A stretch of 50,879 bases of DNA from Roseovarius aestuarii (GTDB taxonomy: Bacteria; Pseudomonadota; Alphaproteobacteria; Rhodobacterales; Rhodobacteraceae). Where the stretch lies: positions 1 through 50,879 of the forward strand of contig JAPWHL010000028.1 of the NCBI GenBank assembly GCA_027214255.1, in the 5' to 3' direction. Below, piece by piece: positions 7,746 through 16,841 of this stretch. Positions within the stretch are counted from its first letter, which is position 1; each line of letters begins with the position of its first letter. The notes beneath the pieces were generated by a model. That model searched no databases. It was not told the DNA's origin and saw only the letters and a list, made by a program, of their open reading frames with translations. Position numbers and translations under genes: made by a program.

Positions 7746-7776
7746 AAAAAGAGGCCGCCCCCGCGGGCGACCTCTC
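7746..7776 (-). terminator. Rho-independent terminator of groESL
   Basis: On the minus strand the arms GAGGTCGCCC (7774-7765) and GGGCGGCCTC (7760-7751) pair with one G-U wobble around a four-base loop and are followed by TTTTT (7750-7746). It lies about 100 bp past the groL stop. Confidence 0.85.
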
Positions 7777-7846
7777 TGATCTTAATGCATCTAGGCGATC
7801 ATGGCGTTATGCGTTGGGCATTGCCCTCAACGACACGCCGCGATCC

Positions 7847-9539
<1,693 letters not shown>

Positions 9540-9549
9540 TTAGAATTGC

Positions 9550-9571
9550 GTAAGGTGCGCTTTAGCGCACC
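9550..9571. repeat. Small GGTGCGC palindrome between groS and groL
   Basis: GGTGCGCT (9554-9561) and AGCGCACC (9564-9571) form a tight 8-bp stem with a TT loop. Near copies follow DUF1294 (13811-13830) and prs (19660-19685). Inside groESL it could act as an mRNA processing or stability element. Confidence 0.6.
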
Positions 9572-9583
9572 GCAAGGCGATGA

Positions 9584-9871
9584 TCAGGCCAGTTTGCCCA
9601 GAATATCGCTCTCTTTCATGATCAGCAGCTCTTCACCGTCGATGGTGATTTCTGTGCCGGACCACTTGCCGAACAGAACGCGATCACCGGCCGAAACGGC
9701 CATTTCGATCAGCTCGCCACTGTCTTTGCGTGCGCCTTCGCCGACAGCGACGATTTCGCCTTCGCTTGGCTTTTCTTTGGCGCTATCGGGGATGATCAGT
9801 CCGCCCTTGGTTTTTTCTTCGCCTTCAACGCGACGAACAAGCACGCGGTCATGCAGCGGTGTAAATGCCAT
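9584..9871 (-). CDS. groS: Co-chaperonin GroES (10 kDa)
   Basis: A 95-residue GroES starting [20 protein letters not shown], with the mobile loop [20 protein letters not shown] and the heptamer core [13 protein letters not shown]. It caps GroEL and regulates its cycle. The open frame extends to 9931, but that extension lies over the CIRCE element and has no GroES character; the ATG at 9871 has AAGGAGAG upstream and gives the family length. First gene of the heat-shock operon groS-groL. Confidence 0.98.
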   Translation of the reverse strand: MAFTPLHDRVLVRRVEGEEKTKGGLIIPDSAKEKPSEGEIVAVGEGARKDSGELIEMAVSAGDRVLFGKWSGTEITIDGEELLIMKESDILGKLA

Positions 9872-9924
9872 CTCTGAGGCTCTCCTTGGCTCAAAGTTAA
9901 ATTCAATGGCCCTTCGAGGGGCCG

Positions 9925-9951
9925 TTATCACTCGCCGTGGGTGAGTGCTAA
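9925..9951. promoter_or_regulatory. CIRCE element (HrcA operator) of groESL
   Basis: TTATCACTC, nine spacer bases, then GAGTGCTAA: the consensus CIRCE inverted repeat (TTAGCACTC-N9-GAGTGCTAA) with a single change in one arm. It lies 54-80 bp before the groS ATG and immediately downstream of the predicted -10, where bound HrcA repressor would block transcription start. Confidence 0.95.
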
Positions 9952-9958
9952 CGACGCA

Positions 9959-9987
9959 TAGCTAGGCATCTCATTCGACGGAGTCAA
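9959..9987 (-). promoter_or_regulatory. Candidate sigma-70-type promoter of groESL
   Basis: On the minus strand TTGACT (9987-9982) and TAGCTA (9964-9959) are separated by 17 bp. The start would fall at about 9952, at the edge of the CIRCE element, which is the arrangement known for HrcA-repressed chaperonin operons. Confidence 0.55.
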
Positions 9988-10192
9988 CAACATCATCGGA
10001 AATTTTTATCCCTACCGAACCGACAGGCGCGGCACGCCCAAAACTACGTGGCCGTGATCCCCGACAATCCACGCCCGGACACGGAATTTTGTTAACCTTT
10101 CATTAATCTTTCGTTAACCTTGGTTAACGATACCGCTCGGCCTGCTTCATGGGCTGTGGCACACTGGATCGCCCAACCAAGAAAGCCCTGGG
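9988..10192. promoter_or_regulatory. groESL/10193 divergent intergenic with CtrA-like TTAA array
   Basis: Four TTAA boxes occur in one tract at 10092-10095, 10103-10106, 10114-10117 and 10124-10127, with spacers of 7, 7 and 6 bp. TTAA-N7-TTAA is the binding consensus of the alphaproteobacterial cell-cycle regulator CtrA, and two overlapping full sites are present, in front of the plus-strand gene at 10193. Nothing else was recognised in this stretch. Confidence 0.6.
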
Positions 10193-10582
10193 ATGAATGA
10201 AATCGCCCTCGCCGCCATATTTTGCTCTTTGATCGCTGGGGGTGAGGCAGAAACCCGGCACGGCTATTCTGCGGGCTATGATATCCATTCCATCCGCGTC
10301 GATTGCGAAACCCTCACCGAAGTGTTCGAGGTCGGGCTGGACAAGCGCAGCGCATTGGATAGCCTGCAACAGGCCTTGTTCGCGGCCCATCTGACGGGCA
10401 AGAAACCGGTGATCCTCATGATCGACACCGACGGGCGCAACGGCCCGTATGAAACCCGGATCAAGGCTGCCGCAGACATGGTAGGGGTCGAGTACCGCCG
10501 TATGACCTATGATTTCCTGATCCGCTGGCAGATGACCAGCTGGCTGCGCAATTACACGCCCACGCCGCCCCCCGGCCTTTGA
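10193..10582 (+). CDS. Conserved-looking hypothetical protein, 129 aa
   Basis: Not assigned to a named family. The central part VFEVGLDKRSALDSLQQALF, then TGKKPVILMIDTDGRNGPYE and IKAAADMVGVEYRR, alternates predicted strands and helices, and the E-V-G-L-D-K arrangement with a later acidic D-T-D faintly recalls PD-(D/E)xK-like folds; this is only an impression. The N-terminus is hydrophobic but lacks a convincing signal peptide cleavage site. It ends in a proline-rich tail (TPTPPPGL). Single gene with a TTAA array 66-100 bp upstream, so cell-cycle control is possible. Confidence 0.6.
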   Translation: MNEIALAAIFCSLIAGGEAETRHGYSAGYDIHSIRVDCETLTEVFEVGLDKRSALDSLQQALFAAHLTGKKPVILMIDTDGRNGPYETRIKAAADMVGVEYRRMTYDFLIRWQMTSWLRNYTPTPPPGL

Positions 10583-10686
10583 TCTATTAATCCCCCGTCG
10601 GACATGTATTTCACGACCCAGCCAACGATTGCGCCTACAGATCGCCGCGTTGGCGCGCTATATCAGGGAAAACCACTTATCGGGGA

Positions 10687-11697
10687 GTGCCCAAGTTGCG
10701 CATCATTCTTGCCTTATCCCTATACCTGACCTGCGGCCTGATAGCATTTGGCGCCAATGCGCAGTCCCGTTGTGACGGAACCGATCAAATCGCGATCCTG
10801 CCCGAGGCCGAGCGCGCCGCACTCAAGACCCTTGCCGATGCGCAACCTTTTTCCGAGGGACTCTTGTGGCGGGCCACCCGCGGGGAGACGCAGATCACCC
10901 TGTTTGGCACCTATCATTTTGCCCATCAACGCACCGACGCGCACCTGACGGCGCTCAAGCCATTGATCGCCGAAGTTGACCGCGTTTTTCTGGAAGTGTC
11001 CAACGACGATCAAAAGGCGCTGGAACGCAAAATGGCGACGGACCCGTCGATCCTGTTCATCACCCAAGGCCCCACCCTGCCCGATCTGCTGGGTGAGGAC
11101 GATTGGAACGCCCTCTCGGGCGAAATGGCCAAGCGCGGCTTTCCCAGTTTTATGACCGCCAAGTTCAAACCCATATGGGCTTCCATGATGCTGGGCATCG
11201 GCCCGTGCGAGGCCCAATCAGGCGCGATGACTGCGGAAGGAATCGACAAACGTATCGGCAGCTATACGGCCGAGTTGGGCAAACCCAGCCACTCGCTGGA
11301 AGACGCGACCAAAGTGCTGTCTCTGCTGGATGACATCCCGTTGGACAAGCAACTGGATGCGATCCGCCTGTTTTTGGAATGGGACGGCGATCCCGATGAC
11401 ATCGCCTATACCCTGCGCGAACGCTATCTGGCCGGGCAAACGGCGCTGATCTGGGAATATTCGCGCAAGATTTCAATTGAGGATGGTGGCCCAACCGCCG
11501 CCGAGGATTTCGCCCTGTTCGAGCGGCTTTTGCTAACAACGCGCAATCAGGCATGGGCCGAACTTCTGGATGCAGACGATGCACCCGGCAACATTCTGGT
11601 CGCCGCTGGCGCTGCGCATTTGCCAGGCGACATCGGAATATTGAAACTGCTGGAAAACCGCGGATTCCAGATCACCCGGCTGCCGTTCGATCCCTAA
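10687..11697 (+). CDS. TraB/GumN family protein, exported
   Basis: A 336-residue protein with an N-terminal signal peptide (hydrophobic ILALSLYLTCGLIAFG, then ANAQS, probable cleavage after ANA). The diagnostic TraB/GumN motif is LFGTYHFAHQRTDAHLTALK, and the conserved C-terminal half with DDIPLDKQLDAIRLFLEW and NILVAAGAAHLPGDIGILKL (second GxxH) is present. Members are probably metal-dependent hydrolases; function in bacteria is poorly known, and a periplasmic location is inferred. GTG at 10687 has GGGGA touching it; the TTG at 10696 has better ribosome-site spacing and is a real alternative. Confidence 0.85.
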   Translation: MPKLRIILALSLYLTCGLIAFGANAQSRCDGTDQIAILPEAERAALKTLADAQPFSEGLLWRATRGETQITLFGTYHFAHQRTDAHLTALKPLIAEVDRVFLEVSNDDQKALERKMATDPSILFITQGPTLPDLLGEDDWNALSGEMAKRGFPSFMTAKFKPIWASMMLGIGPCEAQSGAMTAEGIDKRIGSYTAELGKPSHSLEDATKVLSLLDDIPLDKQLDAIRLFLEWDGDPDDIAYTLRERYLAGQTALIWEYSRKISIEDGGPTAAEDFALFERLLLTTRNQAWAELLDADDAPGNILVAAGAAHLPGDIGILKLLENRGFQITRLPFDP

Positions 11698-11782
11698 GTT
11701 CCCGATATCCGCCCGCGCATCGCCATTTTGGCCCTGCGCAGATCATTCAAACGAAATCGGGCACGCCTTGCAACAGGGCGTT

Positions 11783-12475
11783 TCAATCGCCAGCGCCGTC
11801 CAGCTCGGCCATGACCGTCTCCAGACCAACATCACTCAGCGCATAAAGCCCCCGCGCCGCACGACAAAACCAACCATAGTGGTTATCCGCCATGATCTGC
11901 GTCGCCCGTGAAACCCCGGTTGCCCCGGCAACGACCGATCCCTTGGCCACCTGACCATCTGCCAGATACGCCGCACAGCGCATGGCATCCTGCCGATACG
12001 AGGTCATGACCTGCCCGTTGGTGCCCCCCTGCGTCGGATCACCCTTGCGCGCTTCGAATTCACGTATCATCGCCGCATGTCGTTTTTTGGATTTGCGCGG
12101 CTGAAACGGCCCGGGGATAGCGTGTTCCTGTACCCTGTCGCCGTCAGCGCCGTCCAAGCGGACCGACAAAACCCCCAAGCCCAAACGACGGCACAGGCCG
12201 ATATTGCCCTTGAACGCCTTCCAGCCTGCCTTGCCCTTCCAACGGGGTACGGCGACATAAACCGTGTCCGTCACCGCTTGGCGCGCCACGGCCTGTTGTA
12301 ACAGGACCAGCGAAAACCCCAGCTTCAGTTCAACAATCGCCAGCGCGGCGCCGCTTTCGTCGTGTCTTTGGGCCACGACATCCGCCGCACCCACCTCGCC
12401 TTTGACAAGGTACCCCTGCCCTTCAAGCCACGCCTTGACCGGCGCATATAGATCAGTTTCGACAGGCTTGCTCAT
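11783..12475 (-). CDS. DUF2161 domain protein (PD-(D/E)xK-like)
   Basis: A 230-residue cytoplasmic protein. MSKPVETDLYAPVKAWLEGQ opens a restriction-endonuclease-like fold; GEVGAADVVAQRH and AIVELKLGFSLVLLQQAV supply the D and ExK of a PD-(D/E)xK site, as described for the DUF2161 group. The C-terminal half, GQVMTSYRQDAMRCAAYLAD, then VAGATGVSRATQIMADNHYG, looks like a winged-helix. A nucleolytic or DNA-linked role is inferred from the fold only. The longer frame to 12511 lacks family character; the ATG at 12475 is chosen. It is convergent with the TraB/GumN gene and divergent from ppaC. Confidence 0.85.
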   Translation of the reverse strand: MSKPVETDLYAPVKAWLEGQGYLVKGEVGAADVVAQRHDESGAALAIVELKLGFSLVLLQQAVARQAVTDTVYVAVPRWKGKAGWKAFKGNIGLCRRLGLGVLSVRLDGADGDRVQEHAIPGPFQPRKSKKRHAAMIREFEARKGDPTQGGTNGQVMTSYRQDAMRCAAYLADGQVAKGSVVAGATGVSRATQIMADNHYGWFCRAARGLYALSDVGLETVMAELDGAGD

Positions 12476-12574
12476 GCCCGGCAATTTGGCCGCAGCCGAC
12501 GCGCGTGACAAGCCCGCATTGCAAGCTTATAACGCGCGCAAAATCACAGATCTTCCCGAAAAAGGACGCCCCCC

Positions 12575-13495
12575 ATGACCACGCTTGTATTTGGCCACAA
12601 ATCCCCAGACACCGACAGCACCGGATCCGCGATCCTGTGGGCGTGGTACCTGAACGAGATCAAGGGCGGCCAAGCCGAAGCTGTCCTGTTGGGGGAGCCC
12701 AACACAGAAGCGGCCTTTTTGCTAGAGCACTGGGATCTGCCCAAACCACGCATCATCGCCGAGATCGAACCGGATCAGTCCTGCGTTATCGTGGACACGA
12801 ACAACCCCGCCGAGCTGCCCGCTGGCATCAATGACGCAGATATCCAAGGCATCATCGACCATCACAAGCTGGTCGGCGGTCTGGAGACCAAAGGACCGAT
12901 CGACATCACCATCCGCCCGCTGGCCTGCACGGCCACGATCATGGTTGACCTGATGGGTGATGACGCAGCCAAGATGCCCGATTGGGCCAAGGGCACGGCG
13001 CTGACCTGCATTCTCAGCGACACGTTGGAATTCCGCAGCCCCACCACCACAGAGCATGACCGTGCCACAGCAGAACGTCTGGCGGACGAGCTGAACATCA
13101 ACATTGGTGACTATGCTGCACAAATGTTTGCCGCAAAATCCGATGTCTCGGCCTTTTCTGACGCCGAATTGCTGCGCATGGATTCAAAAGAATACGCCGT
13201 TGAGGGCACAAAATTCCGCGTCTCGGTTCTGGAAACAACCGCCCCGAAAATGGTGCTGGATCGCAAGGCCAGCCTGATGGAGACGATGACAACCGTGGCC
13301 ACCGAAGATGGCGTCGATCAGGTCATTTTGTTCGTGGTCGATATCCTGAACGAAGAGGCGACGTTGCTGATCCCCAACGATCTGGTGAAAACGCTGGCCG
13401 AGAAATCCTTTGGCGCCGCCCCCACTGGCGACACTGTCGTTCTGCCCGGTGTCATGAGCCGCAAAAAACAGATTATCCCCAACCTGACGCTGTAA
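12575..13495 (+). CDS. ppaC: Manganese-dependent inorganic pyrophosphatase (family II)
   Basis: A 306-residue DHH-family enzyme that hydrolyses pyrophosphate to two phosphates and pulls biosynthetic reactions forward. Metal and substrate residues visible: H8, D12 and D14 in FGHKSPDTDSTGS, D74 in VIVDTN, and D95-H96-H97 in GIIDHHKLVGG (the DHH motif). The C-terminal DHHA2 domain ends with MSRKKQIIPNLTL, containing the substrate-binding Arg-Lys-Lys. Length is standard. AAAGGACG precedes the ATG; the DUF1294 gene follows after 17 bp and is probably cotranscribed. Confidence 0.97.
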   Translation: MTTLVFGHKSPDTDSTGSAILWAWYLNEIKGGQAEAVLLGEPNTEAAFLLEHWDLPKPRIIAEIEPDQSCVIVDTNNPAELPAGINDADIQGIIDHHKLVGGLETKGPIDITIRPLACTATIMVDLMGDDAAKMPDWAKGTALTCILSDTLEFRSPTTTEHDRATAERLADELNINIGDYAAQMFAAKSDVSAFSDAELLRMDSKEYAVEGTKFRVSVLETTAPKMVLDRKASLMETMTTVATEDGVDQVILFVVDILNEEATLLIPNDLVKTLAEKSFGAAPTGDTVVLPGVMSRKKQIIPNLTL

Positions 13496-13512
13496 GCCCA
13501 ACGTCCCGAACC

Positions 13513-13812
13513 ATGCAAACGGACCCGACGGGAACCGTATTGATCGCTACCGGCGGGTATCTGGTGGTGATCAACATTTTGGCGTGGCTGGCCTTTTCCT
13601 ATGACAAGGATCAGTCACGCATCCATGGCTGGCGCATTCCGGAAAGGCGCCTTTTGCTTTTGGCGTTGCTTGGCGGCTGGCCTGCGGCCAAACTTGCCCA
13701 ACATCGCCTGCGGCACAAAACCCGTAAACAGCCATTTGCGCACCGATTGAACATGATCGTAATGGCGTGGGTGCTGTGGCTGATCCTCATGACGGCGATG
13801 AAGGTGATGTAA
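13513..13812 (+). CDS. DUF1294 family small membrane protein
   Basis: A 99-residue protein with about three hydrophobic helices and the DUF1294 signature: AFSYDKDQSRIHGWRIPERR, LLLALLGGWPAAKLAQ and HRLRHKTRKQPF. Function is unknown; inner-membrane location is inferred. It follows ppaC by 17 bp. A small palindrome begins at its stop codon and could end the transcript. Confidence 0.88.
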   Translation: MQTDPTGTVLIATGGYLVVINILAWLAFSYDKDQSRIHGWRIPERRLLLLALLGGWPAAKLAQHRLRHKTRKQPFAHRLNMIVMAWVLWLILMTAMKVM

Positions 13813-13830
13813 GGCGCGCTTCAGCGCGCC
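13811..13830 (+). repeat. GGCGCGC palindrome after DUF1294, possible terminator
   Basis: GGCGCGCT (13813-13820) and AGCGCGCC (13823-13830) form an 8-bp stem with a two-base loop right after the DUF1294 stop. The downstream CTCCTT is a weak U-tract. It is related to the palindromes at 9550 and 19660. Confidence 0.5.
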
Positions 13831-13921
13831 CTCCTTGCGCCGATCACCTCTGGCCTCGCTCGTCTTGCCCTGTCATATCAGACAGGCATCCCGTCACAGA
13901 CCTGCCGCAGGAAGGACCACC

Positions 13922-14797
13922 ATGACACAGATCATCCAATCCCTCACCGAAGTTTCAGATCGCTACGACGCCCTGTTCGTCGATCTCTGGGGCTGCATGC
14001 ACAACGGCGTCACCGCCTACCCCGAAGCAGTGGCTGCGATGCAGGCATACCGCGCCAAAGGCGGCCGGGTCGTTTTGGTCACCAACTCCCCCAAGCCTCG
14101 CGCAGGCGTGGCCGCGCAGCTGGCCGAGTTCGGCGTCCCGGACGACACCTATGACAGCATTGCCACATCAGGTGACAGCGCGCGCGCAGCGATGTTTCGC
14201 GGCGTGGTGGGGGATAAGGTTTACTTTATGGGTGACTGGGCCCGCGATTCGGGGTTCTTTGCACCCATGGAGGTGGTTGAGGAACCGCTGGATATCTCAC
14301 GTGTCTCGTTGGATCAGGCCACTGGCATCGTCTGTTGCGGCCCCTTCGATCCCATGGCAGACCCAGCCGAGAACCGTTCGGATTTCCTTTATGCCAAACA
14401 AAAGGGCATGAAGCTACTGTGCGCGAACCCTGATATCGTGGTGGATCGCGGCACGCGCCGCGAATGGTGCGCAGGTGCGCTGGCACAGCTTTATACGGAA
14501 ATGGGCGGTGAAAGTCTCTATTTCGGCAAGCCGCACCCGCCGATTTATGATCTGGCCCGCCGCCGTCTGGCCGAAGTCGACGCAAACATCGGGGATGCGG
14601 GGATTCTGGCCATCGGGGATGGCGCTCATACCGATATCACCGGGGCCATGGGCGAAGATATTGATTCGCTGTTTATCTCGGGCGGATTGGCCGCGGAAGA
14701 AACCAAAACGGACCACTCCCCCGACCCAGATGCGCTAAATGCCTATCTGAAAAAGGAAATGGCCGCGCCGACCTTTACGATCGGCCGCCTGCGCTGA
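13922..14797 (+). CDS. HAD superfamily class IIA hydrolase (TIGR01459-like)
   Basis: A 291-residue phosphatase-like protein. HAD motif I is DALFVDLWGCMHNGVT, where the second Asp is replaced by Trp-Gly-Cys context as in this subfamily; VVLVTNSPKPRAGVAAQL is motif II; YFGKPHPPIYDLA carries the motif III Lys; and ILAIGDGAHTDITGAMG is motif IV. Class IIA caps act on small phosphorylated metabolites; the true substrate is unknown. The longest frame starts at 13835, but the ATG at 13922 has AGGAAGGA seven bases upstream and fits the family N-terminus. Followed by a terminator hairpin. Confidence 0.88.
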   Translation: MTQIIQSLTEVSDRYDALFVDLWGCMHNGVTAYPEAVAAMQAYRAKGGRVVLVTNSPKPRAGVAAQLAEFGVPDDTYDSIATSGDSARAAMFRGVVGDKVYFMGDWARDSGFFAPMEVVEEPLDISRVSLDQATGIVCCGPFDPMADPAENRSDFLYAKQKGMKLLCANPDIVVDRGTRREWCAGALAQLYTEMGGESLYFGKPHPPIYDLARRRLAEVDANIGDAGILAIGDGAHTDITGAMGEDIDSLFISGGLAAEETKTDHSPDPDALNAYLKKEMAAPTFTIGRLR

Positions 14798-14810
14798 CCC
14801 ACGAACAATC

Positions 14811-14848
14811 GCGACGGGTTGCGGTTTCGCACGCGAACCCGTCGCTTT
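14811..14848 (+). terminator. Hairpin terminator after the HAD hydrolase gene
   Basis: GCGACGGGTT (14811-14820) and AACCCGTCGC (14836-14845) make a perfect 10-bp stem with a 15-base loop, followed by a short TTTA. The U-tract is poor, so partial termination is possible. Confidence 0.65.
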
Positions 14849-14942
14849 AGGGGTTGATTTTCTGCGACTGCAAAGTAATAAAGTTCCAATCAGTGGCGCA
14901 CAGGCGTCTTATTGTTACTCTGCGAAATTTCAGGAGGGCTCC

Positions 14943-15386
14943 ATGTTGGACAATATGCCCCGCGGTACGATCTGCATCGAAGACATCGAAATGGGCATGA
15001 CCCGCCACTTGCGCAAAGTCGTGACCGACCGCGATATCGAGATGTTTGCCGAAGTGTCGACCGACCGAAATCCTGTGCATCTGGACGATGATTATGCCCG
15101 CGACACGATTTTCGAGGGCCGCATCGCGCATGGTATGCTGACCGCCGGGCTGATCTCGGCCGTTATCGGTGAACAACTGCCCGGCCATGGCACGGTCTAT
15201 ATGGGCCAGTCGCTGAAATTCCTTGGCCCCGTCCGCCCCGGCGACATGGTTCATGCCGAGGTCGAGGTGATCGGAATCGACAACGCCAAACGCCGCGTGC
15301 AACTGGACTGTCGTTGTTTGGTGAATGGCAAGAAAGTTCTGATCGGCGAAGCCACTGTTTTAGCCCCTTCGCGCAAGTTCGACTGA
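14943..15386 (+). CDS. MaoC-like (R)-specific enoyl-CoA hydratase family protein
   Basis: A 147-residue single hot-dog domain. The hydratase-2 catalytic motif D-x4-H is seen in EVSTDRNPVHLDDDYA, followed by the conserved FEGRIAHGMLTAGLISAVIG helix and the tail GEATVLAPSRKFD. Such proteins (PhaJ-like) hydrate trans-2-enoyl-CoA to (R)-3-hydroxyacyl-CoA, feeding polyhydroxyalkanoate or other pathways; the specific substrate here is unknown. AGGAGGG precedes the ATG. It lies 145 bp after the HAD gene, behind a hairpin, and 64 bp before ribF. Confidence 0.88.
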   Translation: MLDNMPRGTICIEDIEMGMTRHLRKVVTDRDIEMFAEVSTDRNPVHLDDDYARDTIFEGRIAHGMLTAGLISAVIGEQLPGHGTVYMGQSLKFLGPVRPGDMVHAEVEVIGIDNAKRRVQLDCRCLVNGKKVLIGEATVLAPSRKFD

Positions 15387-15450
15387 ACTAGGCCCTTTGT
15401 CGGCGCATCCTATCTTGCACCGCATCGCGCGGCGCGCTACCCATCGCGCC

Positions 15451-16389
15451 ATGCGTATTATCCGCGATCATACTTATGTCGATCACTCTGACCGTGGGGC
15501 CAGCGTCGCCATCGGCAATTTCGACGGTGTTCACCTTGGCCATCAGGCGGTGATCGACGTGGCACGACAGGCCGGTGAACGCATCGATGCACCTTTGGGC
15601 ATTCTGACGTTTGAACCTCATCCGCGGCAGTACTTCGCCCCTGATGCCCCGCCCTTTCGACTGATGGGGCATGCCGCGCGGGCCAACCGGCTGCAAAAGC
15701 TGGGGGTCGAACGCTTGTATGAATTGAATTTCAACGCAGCTCTGTCCGCACTTACCCCACAGGAATTTGCCCGCGATGTTATCGTTGATGGCCTGGGGCT
15801 GCGCCATGTTGTCGTCGGGGCCGACTTCTGCTTTGGCAAAGGCCGCGCAGGCAATGCAGAACAGTTGACGCAATTCGGGGCTGATCTGGGATTTGGCGTC
15901 ACCATCATGCCGCTGCTGCAAGGCACTACCGGACAGGTCAGTTCGACAGCGATCCGAATTGCCCTGACCGAGGGGCGCACCCGCGACGCCGCCGCGATGC
16001 TGGGCCACTGGCACCGCATTGAAGGCACCGTGATCGGCGGAGAACAACGCGGTCGCGGTTTGGGTTATCCAACCGCCAATATGTCCATCGACGGGCTGCA
16101 CCCCCCACGGTTTGGCGTGTATGCGGTGCAGGTCGATGTCCTGAACGGCCCGCATGCAGGGCAATACAACGGGGCCGCATCTCTGGGTGTGCGTCCGATG
16201 TTCAACGGCGAACAGCCCAATCTGGAAACCTTCCTGTTCGACTTTTCCGGCGACCTTTACGGCGCGGAATTGTCTGTCGCGCTGGTGGAATATCTGCGAC
16301 CTGAAGAAACCTTTGACAGTCTGGATGCCTTCATCTCGCAAATGGATGCCGATTGCGCCCGCGCCCGCGACATTCTGGCCGCCGAATGA
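15451..16389 (+). CDS. ribF: Bifunctional riboflavin kinase/FMN adenylyltransferase
   Basis: A 312-residue enzyme that converts riboflavin to FMN and then FAD. The N-terminal FAD synthetase domain shows VAIGNFDGVHLGHQAVI (nucleotide-binding HxGH) and VVGADFCFGKGRAG, with STAIR at its end. The C-terminal riboflavin kinase domain has RGRGLGYPTANMSIDG (the PTAN motif) and GAASLGVRPMF. The open frame begins earlier with TTG 15397, but the ATG at 15451 (MRIIRDHTYV) matches the family start. Its TGA overlaps the ATG of the next gene by 4 bp. Confidence 0.96.
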   Translation: MRIIRDHTYVDHSDRGASVAIGNFDGVHLGHQAVIDVARQAGERIDAPLGILTFEPHPRQYFAPDAPPFRLMGHAARANRLQKLGVERLYELNFNAALSALTPQEFARDVIVDGLGLRHVVVGADFCFGKGRAGNAEQLTQFGADLGFGVTIMPLLQGTTGQVSSTAIRIALTEGRTRDAAAMLGHWHRIEGTVIGGEQRGRGLGYPTANMSIDGLHPPRFGVYAVQVDVLNGPHAGQYNGAASLGVRPMFNGEQPNLETFLFDFSGDLYGAELSVALVEYLRPEETFDSLDAFISQMDADCARARDILAAE

Positions 16390-16841
16390 GCGATGCCCCC
16401 CGCCCCCGATTCTGGGAAACCGTGCCCCTGACCCGCATGACGCGGTCCGAATGGGAAGCGGTCTGTGACGGCTGCGGCAAATGCTGCATGAACAAGCTGG
16501 AAGACGAAGACACCGGCGAGGTCGCCCTGACCCGCGTTGCGTGCCGTCTGTTTGACGACACCACCTGCCAATGCGCGCAATACCCAATCCGCCACCAATT
16601 CGTGCCCGAATGTATCGTGCTGAAACCCACCAACATGGATGCCAATCTGTATTGGATGCCCGAAACCTGTGCCTACAAGCTGCTGTGGCTGGGCAAGCCT
16701 CTATATGACTGGCACCCTCTGATTTCCGGCCGGGCCGACAGCATACATGACGCGGGTGTTTCCATGCAAAGCCGCACAGTGCCCGAGTTTGAAATCTCGG
16801 AAGACGACTGGGAAGATCATATCATTGAGGAGCCAACCTGA
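16386..16841 (+). CDS. YcgN family cysteine-cluster protein (UPF0260)
   Basis: A 151-residue cytoplasmic protein with a conserved Cys array: CDGCGKCCMNKLEDEDTG, then CRLFDDTTCQCAQYPIR and further Cys at PEC and ETCAYK. The arrangement suits a zinc or Fe-S cluster site (CxxCxxCC type); function is unknown. The start ATG at 16386 overlaps the ribF stop (ATGA) and its TGA overlaps the ltaE start, so the three genes are tightly coupled. An upstream in-frame ATG inside ribF is less likely. Confidence 0.9.
   Translation: MSDAPRPRFWETVPLTRMTRSEWEAVCDGCGKCCMNKLEDEDTGEVALTRVACRLFDDTTCQCAQYPIRHQFVPECIVLKPTNMDANLYWMPETCAYKLLWLGKPLYDWHPLISGRADSIHDAGVSMQSRTVPEFEISEDDWEDHIIEEPT

Noticed and set aside
10080..10130. 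A replication origin at the TTAA array.
   Set aside because: No DnaA boxes, no AT-rich unwinding region and no origin-linked genes (dnaA, repABC, hemE) nearby.
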